A model generated the notes under the pieces. That model worked only from the letters and a program-made list of their open reading frames with translations. It was not told where the DNA came from and did no database searches. Shown here piece after piece: positions 1 to 11,770 of a DNA stretch of 64,000 nt. The position numbers and the translations under genes are program-made. Every line of letters starts with the position of its first letter. The stretch's first letter is position 1. Source of the DNA: Neodontobutis hainanensis (lineage: Eukaryota > Chordata > Actinopteri > Gobiiformes > Odontobutidae); assembly GCA_024349245.1 (NCBI GenBank), contig JALDNG010000024.1, positions 7,319,501-7,383,500 of the forward strand, read 5' to 3'.

Positions 1-329
1 GGTCAATGATGGAAAGGATCACCCTTTAAGAAGCACTCAAGGCCTTTCTTTGTGGACAGATTATTTCACATATTTCTTGTGTTAAAAAAGAACAGGCATC
101 ATCTATAAGAGAGCAGCTTTTAAAATGAGATGATTTATACTTCATAAACATTTGTTACTACAATCAAAACATCATGATGAAACAATTGAAAACAATCTAA
201 ACAACTTAATTTTGAACATGGAGATACTGCTCAACAAACCCATGCAGTAAATGTTTCAAAAGTTATTTCAAATATTCATTCAGAAGTTGGTAAACTTGTC
301 TTTTTTAATTACTAGATAAACCTTTATGA

Positions 330-640
330 GTGTAGGACTCCAAACTGTCATCATTTTCTGAAATTAATAAAGTCATAGCAGAGAAATTAGGTAACCCCAT
401 CTCAACTCAAGAGGTGAGAAATTTAATTCAAATAATGCAGAACGGGTTGGATGGTTTTACCATCAAATTTTATAAAACACATTCTCAACTGCTAATCCCA
501 ATTTTAGTCCAAATATTTAGTAAATCCTTAAATAATGGAAAATTACCTCCAAGTCTATGCTGCTTCTTTTACTTTACTTCTTATAAAAAGAAAAAAAAAG
601 AAAAAAAAAAAGAAAGATCCACAAGTATGCAGTAGCTTTT
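330..640 (+). mobile_element. L1-type LINE remnant (reverse transcriptase fragment)
   Basis: An open stretch at 414-635 reads QEVRNLIQIMQNGLDGFTIK and then FYKTHSQLL and LNNGKLPPSL before a lysine-rich run. This is the pattern of the region ahead of the catalytic motifs in L1/Tx1-type ORF2 (the DGF..EFYK and G.LP.S blocks). The part upstream to about 330 also looks LINE-like but is full of stops. The lysine run comes from an expanded A/G-rich stretch near 585-612. The piece is dead and short; clade assignment is from motif memory only. It lies in what would be the long intron 2 of the leftmost receptor copy. Confidence 0.6.
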
Positions 641-798
641 TTATGCATTGCTGGTTATTACAAAACAAAAACAAACCAAAACTGAGGCGAGATCAGGGAA
701 CAGGTTAGGGGGATCAGGATTAAGCTCAGGAATAGGTTAGCAGGACCAAGTCACACTGGCTGTGTTCATTTGGAAGCAGTAGCACCTCTGGCACCAGG

Positions 799-800
<2 letters not shown>

Positions 801-885
<85 letters not shown>
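801..885. repeat. (GT)n microsatellite
   Basis: An uninterrupted GT dinucleotide run of about 42 repeats. The minus-strand frame through it (threonine/histidine repeat) is an artefact of the repeat. Confidence 0.97.
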
Positions 886-887
<2 letters not shown>

Positions 888-1184
888 CAGGTGATCTAAC
901 GAGCAGATATGACACACTGAAAGAATGAAGTTCACCTTCAGCCCGTCAGATAAACCCACTGGTGATCACTCCGTCAGTGACTATTCAACAACAAAACATC
1001 ACAAAGATACAATCCCTAAAAGGCCATTCACAAAATTGTAATTGTGGTCAGTAATAGTAATATTGTCTCACTAGAATTATAAATACATACCTGATTATAT
1101 CTCAATAACTATAATAGGTTGTCATAAAAATTATGAGAAGACAGTAGTGCTGCTCTTAAAGATTTTTTTTGTTTGTTTTTTTAG

Positions 1185-1640
1185 AGCTCAATGAGGACCC
1201 AACGTCTGATTCAAGTGTTTGTTGGACACTACTGTTTTCTTTGTGCCCAGCTACAGCTCTTCTCTCCACTCTGCTCTCTGTGTTTTTGATTTGTTTTTCT
1301 TGTCACAAGAAGGGTAAATTACATTTTTACACGTTTTATATATTTTTTAATATGTGTTTGGTCAAAGTATTTTTATTTTACAGATATAAACAGAGCTGAG
1401 GCCAGAGTTCAGATAAAACAGAACGAGGTAACAACAACTTAATGTGATTTAATTGTCATTTGTCCATTCACCAGTGAATAAGGAGCTTAACTCTTAAATC
1501 AGTGCTATGTCATAACATCTTTTGCAATTGTTATATTTTAGGTTGAAGATGTGTGTTACGCTGCTTTAGAAATCCATCCAACATCTCAAAGGCCAAAGAA
1601 GAAGACAACACTACATTTACATTTACATTTATTCATTTAG
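1185..1640 (+). CDS. Ig-superfamily inhibitory receptor, 3' exons only (copy 1, tail truncated by SINE)
   Basis: Three exons of the receptor family are present; the signal and Ig exons lie left of the window. Exon 3 is 1185-1313 (stalk KLNEDPTSDSS, then a transmembrane run beginning VCWTLLFSLCPATALL and ending CHKKG), exon 4 is 1384-1427 (linker DINRAEARVQIKQNE) and exon 5 starts at 1542. Phases match the intact copies. Exon 5 keeps the first ITIM (VCYAAL), but a SINE inserted after codon KKKTT makes the frame read LHLHLHLFI and stop at 1638-1640, so the second tyrosine motif, whose DNA survives at about 1850-1890, is no longer encoded. The stalk is one codon shorter and more diverged than in A to F. 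It could still be a working single-ITIM receptor; expression is unknown. Confidence 0.8.
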
Positions 1641-1840
1641 CTGACGCTTTTATCCAAAGCGACTTACATTGTTCTACAGTAATCACCAGTGTTACAGACA
1701 CTGGAGGCAAGGTGGGTTAAGTGTCTTGCCCAAGGACACAACGACAGTATGAACTGTGGGAAGAGTGGGAATCGAACCTACTACCTTCGGGTTGAAAGAC
1801 GACTGCTCTACTCACTGAGCTACTGCCGAAGTATGTAGTT
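1617..1840 (-). mobile_element. tRNA-derived SINE with TTTACATTT-type tail, inserted in a coding exon
   Basis: Read on the minus strand, the head at about 1830-1770 has a pol III A box (TAGCTCAGTGAGTAGAGCAG) and B box (GGTTCGATTCC), followed by a body and the common fish SINE 3' end (CGCTTTGGATAAAAGCGTC near 1660-1640), finishing in a short ATGTAA-type repeat. The 9-bp direct repeat acactacat at 1608-1616 and 1841-1849 is the target-site duplication. The 3' end resembles V-SINE-type elements; exact family not verified. Confidence 0.85.
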
Positions 1841-1976
1841 ACACTACATACTTCTGACTTCAGCACATACTCAGCCGTCATTTTCAAGTAAAATGCAGGC
1901 TTGAAATGTCAAAAAGTCTATGTGTGAAAGTATAATTCAGTAGTGAATTTAGCCATGGATAAAGATTATTTATCCA

Positions 1977-2325
1977 TTCATTTTCTACCGTTTAGTCTCC
2001 TTAGGGGTCAATAGTGACTGGAGCCTATCCCAGCAGCTTTGGGCCTGAGGCGGGGTACACCCTGGACAGTGGTCAGTTAGTCGCACGGCTAACATTTAGA
2101 GACAGACAGTGACAGACAACCATTCACTCTCACATTCTTTCACTAGGGACACTTTATTGTTGCCATTGACCTATACATACATGTGTTTGGACGGAAGACA
2201 GACTACCTAGAGAGGACATGCAGACTCCTCACAGAAAGACCAGAGTTACTGAGGATGTTCGAATCAGTTCAAACTCACAACCTTCTTGCAGTGAGGCAGT
2301 ATCCCTAAACACTCAGTAAAAAGTT
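1977..2325 (-). mobile_element. tRNA-derived SINE, 'S1' family (degenerate)
   Basis: On the minus strand it carries the same body and 3' tail as the intact copy at 37861-38258: a CCTAAxGG..AAACGGTAGAAAATGAATG-like tail at 1977-2015, then the tggacagtg..cagttagtcg block, then a diverged tRNA-like head near 2300. The name S1 is mine, for the family recurring in this window. Confidence 0.8.
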
Positions 2326-2329
2326 TATT

Positions 2330-3160
2330 TAATTGTGAGGAAAAGGTCTGAAACAAATGCATCTCAATTTAAGGATTTACAGAGAACCTGTCTCTGACAG
2401 AGTTTTCTAAGTCTGTGTGTGTTCTCTGTGAGTTGTGCATTTTCCTGTTGACTACTTTATTCTGTCATAAGTTTGTCTCACATATTTGAACTTGTAAGTA
2501 ATTAGCTCAAACCATTTGTGTTTGGGTGATTAAAAATCAGAAAAGGTGTTAAAAGAGTGTTTGGAGAATAACAAATATAAGTCTGCCTTTTCTGTGGGAA
2601 TCCAAAATGCTGTTACAGAGTAGGAATTAGTAGGAATTTTAATTTAAATGTTACTCCAAACTGTGAAAACAAAGTTAATTAATCTTTGTATTCTTATTTT
2701 GAAAATGTTTCAGATAAACTGTTACATTTCAGTTTTTAGCAACAACTAATTCTAAAGACCTTCTCAGTGGATATTTCCTTGTGTCTGTTGTCCTCAGAGG
2801 AATGACAATAGGAAGAGATAAATTATGACGGCACCTTTGTAATATTTTTAACAATGTTTTGGATTGAATTAATGGCTTTGATTTCAAAATCTTCTCACAC
2901 ATTTATGAAGGAGTATTAAAGGCATAATATGAAAGATTTCAGGCCGATGTTAATAAACAGACCTGGTCCTGAGCCGTATCTTTTCTGTCAAATTCAGTTT
3001 TATTGTGACTTTTAATGAACTCTAGCATCTTTTGATTTTGCAGCATTTTCCTTTCTTTTGTGAGCTGTGTTGGTGAACGCTACACACTCAGAAACATGGC
3101 TGTAGGTGTGGAATAAATGACACTTTACTTAAATAAAAGTATACACTTAAACACATTTCC
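2330..3160 (+). repeat. Duplicated 3' flank of receptor unit (pairs with 42000-42780)
   Basis: The stretch from the bases gtctgtgtgtgttctctgtg (2411) to about 3100 is closely matched by 42070-42780 downstream of gene D, including the block with ctttgtaatatttttaacaa (near 2835 and 42515). No coding potential is seen; it is part of the segmental duplication that spread the receptor genes. Confidence 0.75.
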
Positions 3161-3827
3161 TTTTTTTTTACATTTTACGGGCCCCTCATTGTTAGAAAAG
3201 TTAACTAAGTGGACCCCAATCAATTTTAGTTGAAGACCCCTTTATTAGAGGATCTCACCAAAATAATACTTTTCACAATATATCAGACTTGACATTCTTG
3301 TGTGAGTTTGCTGCTGCATAATAACACTCAGAATCCTTTAGCAGCTGAAAGTCACGTAAAGATGCCTAGTCAGTAGACCACATGCCACATACACTGACAG
3401 AAACAGGCTTCTGACAGTGATACTGACATAAACAAACCCACATCTGAATACTTCTCAGTATTTAAATTTCATTAAATACAAACAGACATAACAGTGCCAT
3501 GTTAGTTTGCAGCTTTGTGGGCACACAAAGTAGAACGCCTGTCTGGTTAACCTACTGTAACTCTACTGTTGACCTTTTTTGCCGCCATTTTGCTGTAGTA
3601 AAAACATTTTATCTTCATTCACCTCATTAGAAATCAGAATCATGTTTTAGTTGAATGGCATAAATCAGACAATAAAATTTATATCTCTAATACCTCAGAA
3701 AACATGGCTGACCGCTTGGTTAAGTTGCCAGTTTAAGATGAAGCTCAGATTAGCACCATTCTTTTGTTTAACAAATGGTCAAAAAAATGCTCAATGAAGA
3801 GGCAGCAACACAATTTTATTATTCATT

Positions 3828-4205
3828 CATCATTCATTTTCTACCGCTTTGTCCCGTTAGGGGTCACAAGTGACTGGAGCCTATCCCAGCAGCTTTGGGC
3901 CTGAGGCGGGGTACACCCTGGACAGTGGTCAGTTAGTCGCAGGGCTGACATATAGAGACAAACATTGACAGACATCATTCTCTCTCACATTCATTAACTA
4001 GGGACACTTTAGAGTTGTCCATTAACCTGTACATGCATGTGTTTGGACGGTGGGAGGAAGCCGGAGTACCCGGAGAGAACCCACGGTAACAGGTGGAGGA
4101 CATGCAGACTCCTCACAGAAAGACCAGAGACGGCCGAGAATGTTTAAGTTGACCGGGTTTTGAACTCACAACTTTCTTTCTGTGAGGCAGAAGTGCTAAT
4201 AACTC
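3828..4205 (-). mobile_element. tRNA-derived SINE, S1 family, near full length
   Basis: The minus-strand copy runs from a tail with the gacccctaacgggacaaagc core (3845-3870 region) to a tRNA-like head near 4200. Body, including the catgtgtttggacggtggga segment, is intact. It interrupts the 3' flank of copy 1. Confidence 0.85.
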
Positions 4206-4209
4206 TGCA

Positions 4210-6279
4210 ATTTTGTTATATTTTATTTATTTTAAGTATGTCTGTGTGCAAGAAGCAGAGATATTCGGATTGTGGAACTGATTGATTGGAAGTGATTAAC
4301 CTACAGTAAATTTCAAAGATGCACTTTACAAGAACAAGTCTTGAAGAGTTCATTTGTAAAAACAAATAAATGCCATTTTAGAAATCAGTGAACAGAGACT
4401 TGTAATTTATTCTTTGCATAGCGCTGCTTTCAAAGACCACATACATTTCAGTGGTACTAATTAGACAAAGCCACTCAAGTTTGTTTTGACTGATATCACC
4501 TTTAGCAAATAATGAAAAATATATATATATATATTTAAGTTTATAAAAAAACGGAAATATCTGTTTTTGCAAATTGCACAAACATAAACGGTCTGAACAA
4601 GCTGTTGAGGTTTGACACGTGGATGGAAACTGTTGTGGTCTGTGTAGGGCCTGACCCCCCCTTGTTGCGAAAGAGGAGCTTAAGCTGAAAATTTGTGTTG
4701 CACTCGCATACCTACACATCTTAATGCTTTCACAAAAACAAAAGTAACCACAGTTTTCCTATGCAATATGTCCACTTGAGAATTATTGACTGTATGCAAC
4801 AATATGTTTAATTTATTTAAATGGTGGAATCTCTGTTTCTAGACAACATCACCACTTGTTGCCTGAAGGAATGTAAAAGAGGATGACGGCATAGATGAAG
4901 CTCCTTATCAAATGTTGTGCTATAATGGGAGAAGTTAAGTTAAGTTGCATCATGGATAGACTATAAAAAATGCATAATATAAAGAGAAGGCCATACAGGT
5001 AATGGTGGAGAAAATAGACTTGGATTTACACTTTATCTTTTGTATTTCTTCCCACATCTGGTGTATTTATTGGCAATTTAAGCTCCATTTAACATGATGT
5101 TGTGTACAGGACTTGACATTAACATTGTTTGTTACTTGCAAGAAGAGTTTACATAAACCCACTATCCGATTTTAAATTACAGACCGTGTCCACCATATAC
5201 TGTACATACCCTTTAATTACCGGGAAAATACCCCTCCGTACCTCCCCTAACCCGCATTAATACTTGATAATTACCAAGGATGTAGACTTCTGTTAATTGT
5301 GATAGCTCACATGAGTCAAATTTTTATTTTGTACTGATAATACTGTGGGTTCGGCACACAGTTATTGTACCTATGCCATGACATAATTAAAATCAATTAA
5401 GTGCACATGAATGTACTTTGTATTTTTAAGAATTTAAGGCAACACTTTGACTCTACACTTGATATATTGTATCTACCTCCTTGTGTAACAAACTGTAATA
5501 ACATGTAACTACTTAGTACATACATAATAGAATTATGTGTACTTACATATTGTTGGTAGTGTTGGGCTAGGGTTGGAGTATGTATGTAGTTACATGTTCT
5601 TACAGTTTGTTACACAGTGTGTAACCATTAAATAGACACAAAAGTACTCTTTGTATATTTTTTCACAGAAGTTGCACTTCCCAAATATTTAATATAGGCT
5701 ATAGGGAATCGCATGCAACATACACGTTTTCTTAATTTTATTTTGTTTTTTAACCCGCCCCACACATAAAGTGACAATTTCTTTACAGAGAGGTAGGTCA
5801 CTCACAGACGCCTGAACTAGACAAATTATAGTAAGAGTCAAGGTCTCCTACAACCTACTTTATATCTGTATTAGAGCCTGTTAATTTATTTATCATTTAT
5901 ATCTGATTAAAGCACACTGTACCCAGCAATTACACCCAGTAGCCAGTATTTATCTTGTAATTACATGTGTTATTATCCTGTAAGTACCCTGTACTTACCT
6001 GGTAAAAAGTGGTCTGTAATCCAAAGTGTTGTCGTGAAGGGTGTAGTTTTTGGTGGCTTCTACCTGAAAAACTCAGATCGCTGTTCTGCACCTCATAGCC
6101 CTCCTTTCTACAGCCTGTGAGCACCTTCAGTAGTGCTGCAGGAATATGTTTTTGCAGTGAACAAACCTAGTGGAAATAGGTTCAACAGCCATTCATAACA
6201 CAATTACACACTAGCTGGGTTAAATTGTGAAAGCTGTCAATTGACAGAAAATCCAATGTTAACAAAACTACTTGTTATA
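4210..6279. other. Intergenic, duplicated flank, no gene seen
   Basis: The stretch 4590-4800 (gaacaagctgttgaggtttg and the following block) recurs at about 29970-30170, 43430-43610 and 52790-52970, so it is a border segment of the duplication unit. Between 4800 and 6280 the sequence is AT-rich with only short random frames and an inverted repeat at 5482-5618. I see no exon, RNA gene or recognisable long element. Confidence 0.6.
5482..5618. repeat. Hairpin-forming inverted repeat, MITE-like
   Basis: The left arm (5482 onward, tgtgtaacaaactgtaataa then catgtaactac) is matched in reverse complement by 5584-5618, about 35 bp per arm with few mismatches, separated by about 60 bp. This is the layout of a small foldback DNA element; no target duplication was settled. 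Confidence 0.6.
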
Positions 6280-7098
6280 CAGTTGTGCTCATAAGTTTAC
6301 AGACTTTGTCATTTTTTTGGGGGGGTTATTTTTCAGAGAATATGAACAATAATAAAAAAAAATAAATAAATAAAAAAAAAAACATTAATTGTCAAACAAC
6401 TGTTTTTGCTCTTTTTAAATCATAACGACAACAGAAACTACCCAAATGACCCTGATCAAGAGTTTGATCCCCTGGTGATTTTGGCCCGATAACATGCACA
6501 CAGGTTGGCACAAACGGGTTTTAATGGCCTCTAAAGGTAACCCTCCTCACCTGTGATCTCTTTGTAATCAGTGTGTGTATAAAAGGTCAGTGTGTTTCAG
6601 GTCTCCTGACAGACCCTTGAATCTTTTATCCAGTGCTGCAATAATGTTTCATGAGTCATGGGGAAAGCATGCTAATCAGCAGTGTTCAAACTCTAACAAA
6701 GAAGTGGATTTTGGTCGACAATTTGAGCCACAACTGCCAGGAAAGTTGCTTGGGATGCAAAGAAATCTACACAAACAACTTCAGCTGAAATACAGGACTC
6801 TCTGAAAAAAGGCGAAGGTTCTGGACTGGCCATCTTAGTCTCCATTGAGCCACTCTGGTGATATCTCAAATGTGCAGTTCAAGAATTTACAGCAACTGGA
6901 GGCTTTTTGCCAAAAAGAATGAGCAGCTTTACCTCTGAGAAAATTAAGAGCCTCATCCTCTACTACCACAAAAGCTGTCATTGACCATAAATGGTTTCAC
7001 CCAACCACTAAGTATGAGTGAAAAAATATATATTTTTGTGTTATTATTCATATTCTCTGTAAAAAACTCACAAATTCTGCCAGAGAACTGCAAAACTG
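6280..7098 (+). mobile_element. Tc1/mariner transposon remnant
   Basis: The left end (cagttgtgctcataagttta) is the usual fish Tc1-type terminal repeat, and the internal text (taaaaggtcagtg promoter block, ESWGK-like start, and a frame-shifted HTH region with SNSNKEVDF and QPQLPGKLLG-like pieces at 6650-6805) fits a decayed transposase. The right end is weak. Flanking TA dinucleotides at 6278-6279 and 7099-7100, and the uninterrupted counterpart ttataagtaatgctc upstream of gene C (about 31400), mark the insertion exactly. The transposase is not functional. Confidence 0.8.
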
Positions 7099-7260
7099 TA
7101 TATAATGCTCCAGAGAAAAAGCATGAAGAACCTTATTTGCCCCAAATGACTATTCTTCACAGTTTATTTTATTACTCTCTCTTTCTCTGTCTGTCTTTAA
7201 TAAGTTTATTTTTTTCTATGTAGTATCTGTAGTATCTGTATCTGACAGCATCAGTTGTAC

Positions 7261-7404
7261 CTCTCTGTAAAATGTAACTTGTCATAAACAACCACAGAGC
7301 TAAATGTTCCACTCAAGTAGCCAATCACATCTGTGCTTTCTTTAACAGAAAGACCCGGGCTGCTTATAACTTGGTGACAGACCATCTTGAGGTCATTGCC
7401 ACAA
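7261..7404 (+). promoter_or_regulatory. Conserved promoter block of gene A
   Basis: Shared in order by all copies whose 5' end is in the window: a RUNX-type core (AACCACAG, 7289 on), a CCAAT box (gccaatcaca, 7320), a short inverted TCTTTC/GAAAGA arrangement, and a TATA-like cttataac at 7362-7370, about 35 bp before the ATG. Copy A lacks the gcgcgacata segment seen just upstream of the ATG in C, E and P. Factor binding is inferred from motif resemblance only. Confidence 0.6.
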
Positions 7405-8748
7405 ATGGATGGGCATATTTTTTTTCTAATTGTTTTATCAGGTAATGTTTATTGACTTATTAACCTTTGACTGTGTTGCTAAACATTTGTTAATGTGCAA
7501 TTGTGTAAGTGTTTTTCAGGTGTTACTGTATTTGGTTCATGGGTCTCTGGATCAGTGTTAGAAGTGTTGGTGAGACCAGGAGACAACATCACTCTCCACT
7601 GTGACTGTCCAGGATCAGTTGGATTCTACACAGTGTGGTACCGGAATTGTTCTCACCTAAACCAAACAAAACTGGTTCTTCAAACAAAGCAGGAAAGTTA
7701 TCAACTAAACATTGAAGGGTCACCGATGAGACCCTTGCCTCGTTTTAGTTTTGTCAAGAACAGCTCCTCTAAGTCCTATGACCTGATCATCACTAACATC
7801 ACTGAATCTGATGAAGGCTTCTACTTTTGTGGAACTGAGACGAGCAAAGTTGAGGATCAAACACACATTGTTCAAAAACCTGTGTTTACGTTTGGAAAAG
7901 CCACAACAAGAATACTGCTCAGTAAGTATGTCTCATCTAAAATATGTAATGATGCAGTTTATATTAAATACATAGTATGACGCATTAGTTGACTTTTACC
8001 AGGCATTACTCCTACATTAAAAATCAAAGTTTAGTTATATATAAATAAAAGTACAGCCTCTCAAAAGTAATTATTTATCAATTCAGTGTTAATTACACAT
8101 TTATTAATGCTCTACTGCTGCTTAGTGAGCATGGATTATAACGTCATATCTATAGTAAAATTAGTACTCAATTTTCAATAAATAACAAACCAGCTAACAT
8201 TGTATCAACAGAAAAAGTGACTCCCAAAACACACTCACATATAATAAACACACTTTTTGTGACTCTAGACTCCCGTAAGCCGAAGGACCCGACAGACTGT
8301 GGTGTTTGTTGGACACTGCTGTTTTCTTTGTGCCCAGCTATGGCTCTTCTCTCCACTCTGCTCTCTGTGTTTTTGGTCTATTTTTTTTGTCACAAGAAGG
8401 GTAAATGATTTTTACACTTTTACACACATTTCTTTTTAATTTTTTGTTTGTTTAAAGTATTTTTATTTTACAGATATAAACAGAGCTGAGGCCAGAGTTC
8501 AGATGAGACAGAAAGAGGTAACAACAACTTAATGTGATTTAATTGTCATTTGTCCATTCACCAGTGAATAAGGAGCTTAACTCTTAAATCAGTGCTATGT
8601 CATAACTTTTGCAATTTTCATATTTTAGGTTGAAGATGTCTGTTACGCTGCTTTAGAAATCCATCAAGCATCACAAAGGCCAAAGAAGAAGAGAACCCCC
8701 GACACTTCTGACTTTAGCACATACTCAGCCGTCAAAAACTCCAAATAA
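7405..8748 (+). CDS. Ig V-domain inhibitory receptor with two ITIMs (gene A)
   Basis: Five exons: 7405-7441, 7520-7921, 8269-8400, 8474-8517, 8629-8748; all junctions are GT-AG and the joined frame is 244 codons plus stop. Residues 1-13 (MDGHIFFLIVLSG) form a short signal peptide. Residues about 24-138 are one V-type Ig domain: cysteine in LHCDC, WYR, and DEGFYFC, with an extra CDC/NCS cysteine pair and four N-glycosylation sequons. It closes with the J-like FTFGKATTRILL, where K removes a sequon the other copies have. Residues 161-187 span the membrane with no charged residue, so no adaptor pairing is expected. Tail tyrosines 211 (VCYAAL) and 237 (STYSAV) fit the ITIM consensus, suggesting SHP-phosphatase recruitment and inhibition. 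Intron 2 is short and lacks the stalk exon of B, C and E. The layout resembles teleost NITR and related receptors; exact family name not established. Confidence 0.88.
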
Positions 8749-9090
8749 TGAAGTGCACTATTTTCAATTAAAATGTGGGGTTGTAAAGTCAATATATGTT
8801 AATATATCAACTAACAATTCAGTAGTGTATGTTGCCATGGCTAGATAAAGATTATTTAATTGTGAGGAAAAATGTTCAAACAAATGCATCTCAATTTAGT
8901 AATTCCCAGAGAATCTGTCTCAGACAGAGTTTACTCACTCTGTGTTTGTTCTCTGTCAGCTCATACAGGACAGGGCTGAGAGGTGCTCTGCTGCTGCAGC
9001 TGTTGTCCCACAGAGAGAGAGATCAGCACCAGCTCACAGAAGAAACTGAAGCAATTCTGTCCATTCGTTTGACTAGTGATGTTTGATTAT
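8749..9090 (+). repeat. 3' flank of gene A, inverted relative to 12250-12570
   Basis: The bases after the stop, through agaggtgctctgctgctgca (8971) and gatcagcaccagctcacaga (9022), occur in reverse complement downstream of gene B at about 12280-12560 and in direct orientation at 37575-37690 and 63840-64000. This marks the tail-to-tail arrangement of A and B. No further exon is seen. Confidence 0.75.
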
Positions 9091-11450
9091 CTTCACTAAA
9101 TGAAGATAAGGTCAATAAAATAAATAAATAGCATGTAAGAGTCTGAAGTATAGTAGTCAAACACAGTAGCCTTTGTTTCACGTTTTTGTTTGAGCGCAAC
9201 AAATTTTTCAACCAAAATCAAACCAAAAATTGTTTTTGGTTTGATACTGCACTTGCTTCTGTTTCTTAAAGATCTGCACGTCTTTAAAACCACAGAAACT
9301 TCTCTTCTGATGGCTAAGCTGGTATATGCTGTGGTTTGTTATATCTTGTTATATTTGTCACATCCTTGGTTTCTCTGATTGGTTTACTCATCTAACATTA
9401 GTTTAGCTCTTGGTCCAGCCTTGAAAGTCTGTTCAAACCCTGCAATCCCAGACTAATATCTCTGTATGTGTTTAATTCGGATGTTCTAGACGTAGTTAAG
9501 GTAGAGCTGCCATTCTGAATTGATCATCCACAGCCACAGCAAGCTACGCATTATCCACTTTTCAAAAGGCGTTCACTTGCTCACTGTCTGCTACACAGAC
9601 CAGTACAATTACTGTTAACATTCTTGTTTTTATTAATAAATAATAGGTAAAAATATATAAAAAGTAACAGAAACAAATTCGAGTTGTTTTGATAAAGTTC
9701 TACTGTTTTAGGGAAACACATGAGACCAGTGTTTATAATTGGGTTTCATCTAAAAATTTTTAAAATCTTTAATAAGAACTAATTATTGAACACAATATCC
9801 ATCCATTTATTAAATGTACTAATAAGGAAATTAAATTGTATGAAAATGCAAGTAGAATTTGATTTTATTTATGGTTATTTATAAACTTACAAATGGACAA
9901 ACATTACTATATATTGTAAATAAATATGGGGACAGTTGGAACTGGTTTTTGGGACGGTACTGGAACAGTACAGTTAGTCTGGAGCCCTGCCACAATTCCA
10001 TCTTCTTAAAAAGACAAGCAACAAGAAAAGCCACCAACCATTAATGCTTTCTGAACGGTGGGGGTTCAATACACGGGGTTTGCAGCTTTCTCGAAGTCAC
10101 CTGAACAAAAAGCTGAATGTGTTATTTAATGTTACTTAAAGAATTATTTACACTATTTTATTTTTATGTTTTGTCTTTAAATATATATTTTTATAGAGTT
10201 TGCCAAAGAACACAAAATACACAGCTTAATAATCTTTGTTTTCGTCATACGAAACCATAAAAGCCCTTAAAATGATCAAACCATAAAAATGAAACAGCAG
10301 ATGGACCCTGTTTCCACAGATATGGCCTGCTGGAAGTCTACTTTAAGGTTGGTGGGAGTTGTTTACATGGCTCGCTGTACAGTTTGGTGATAATATTGAA
10401 GTGGTTAGTAAAGCTGAATCGACGCATCTCCGTCTCCTGTCTCACACACTGCACGCCACAGTATAATACCTGGCACTAAAATAGATGCTGGCGAGTGTCA
10501 AATCATCTGTAAAATAAAGATTTCAATTCTAATGTAAATCTGTAATCTGGTGATTGAAAACATCTATATGTTAAAACGGTTAAAACAATCTTGGAGGATT
10601 GTACAGGTGTTTTAATTTGTAAATGTAAAGTTAATGAGAAATAAGTAAATAAAAAAGTCATTGGTAAACTAATGAGGTAAATTGTTTAAGAGCATTCACT
10701 AAGTTGCTCACTGTATACATTTTTTATTTTTTTGATTAGGTCGGAATGTTGTAATGTTTTTATTAATTATTGTGAGAAGAGGAGTACTTACACAATAGTC
10801 GGCCAAACTTTACACATGGACTCCAATTGGGGTCCTTTAGGAATAAAAATTTTGAATGTGCAGTGGTACAGTTTCAGAATAAATCAAGATAGAAAACAGC
10901 AAAATAACCACCAAAAACATCTCCTCAAACACTATTTGAAATTACAGCCACACATGTCAACATTACCTGCACCAAATATAATTGTTCTAATATGAAACAC
11001 ACCAAAACTATTAAGATTTTTTTTATGAAATGATCAGGCAAACACTCCATTATAAAGAATAGGGCAGAATTTGCATATTTTGGTACCACCTGTTTTTGTT
11101 TGCTGCTGTTTGGTCTGTGTTTGGAAAATAATGTAAATGGCTTATATGTGCTTGTAGCTGAGTCTCTGAAGTGTCCTGCCTGGGGGCTCTCAGGCTTAGG
11201 TCTTAAAGGATAATCCTTTAGGTGAGTGTATATCTGGATGCAATGATTGTCTCTCCTTTTAACTATTGTATTTCCTGTTGGTCTCAAACAAGTGAGGCAA
11301 CATTAAAACTATTAAAATCACTTTATAACTTTATAAGCTGTAAAAGTATTAGATAAAAAAAAACATTAAGACATCATTGTCAAAGTGTTATAACTAAACT
11401 AAACTTAACTAAACTAAGATTATCTAATCTATTCTTATCAAAGATAATTT
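9091..11450. other. Intergenic between convergent genes A and B, no gene seen
   Basis: AT-rich sequence with scattered short frames on both strands, none with recognisable protein similarity or splice context. I found no clear transposon ends. It separates the two convergent transcription units. Confidence 0.5.
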
Positions 11451-11451
11451 A

Positions 11452-11770
11452 GTCATTTTCTTCTGCTTAGTCCCGTTGGGGGTTGAATGTGACTAGAGCC
11501 TATCCCAGAAAATGTGGGCTGGCCAGGTACGCCCTGGACAGTGGCCAGTCAGTCACAGGGCTGACACTTATAAACAGACACTGACGGACAATCATTCACT
11601 CTCACATTCATGCACTAAGGATTACTTTATAATTGACCGTTAGGCAGTGTGAGGAAGTATCTGGAGAGAACCTGTGGAAACACATGGACATGCAGACTTC
11701 TCACAGAAATGAGTTGGCCGAGGTAGTTTTTTAGTTCGCCAGTTGAGTTTGCTGTGAGGCGGGACCACTC
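11452..11770 (-). mobile_element. tRNA-derived SINE, S1 family (degenerate)
   Basis: Minus-strand tail with cttagtcccgttgggggttg (about 11466), body with gtacgccctggacagtggcc, and a diverged head near 11740. More mutated than the 37861 and 45629 copies, so an older insertion. Confidence 0.75.

Noticed and set aside
726..959. Histidine/threonine-repeat protein over the GT run
   Set aside because: Pure microsatellite translation without conservation or gene context. The same applies to the Ile/Tyr frame at 15255-15494.
4378..4719. 113-codon minus-strand frame
   Set aside because: It crosses a border segment of the duplication unit and a TA run, and is not kept open in the sister segments at 29970, 43430 and 52790.
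8168..8356. Minus-strand frame across the transmembrane exon (also at 41073-41255)
   Set aside because: Shadow of the real + strand exon; it is shared between copies only because the exon is.
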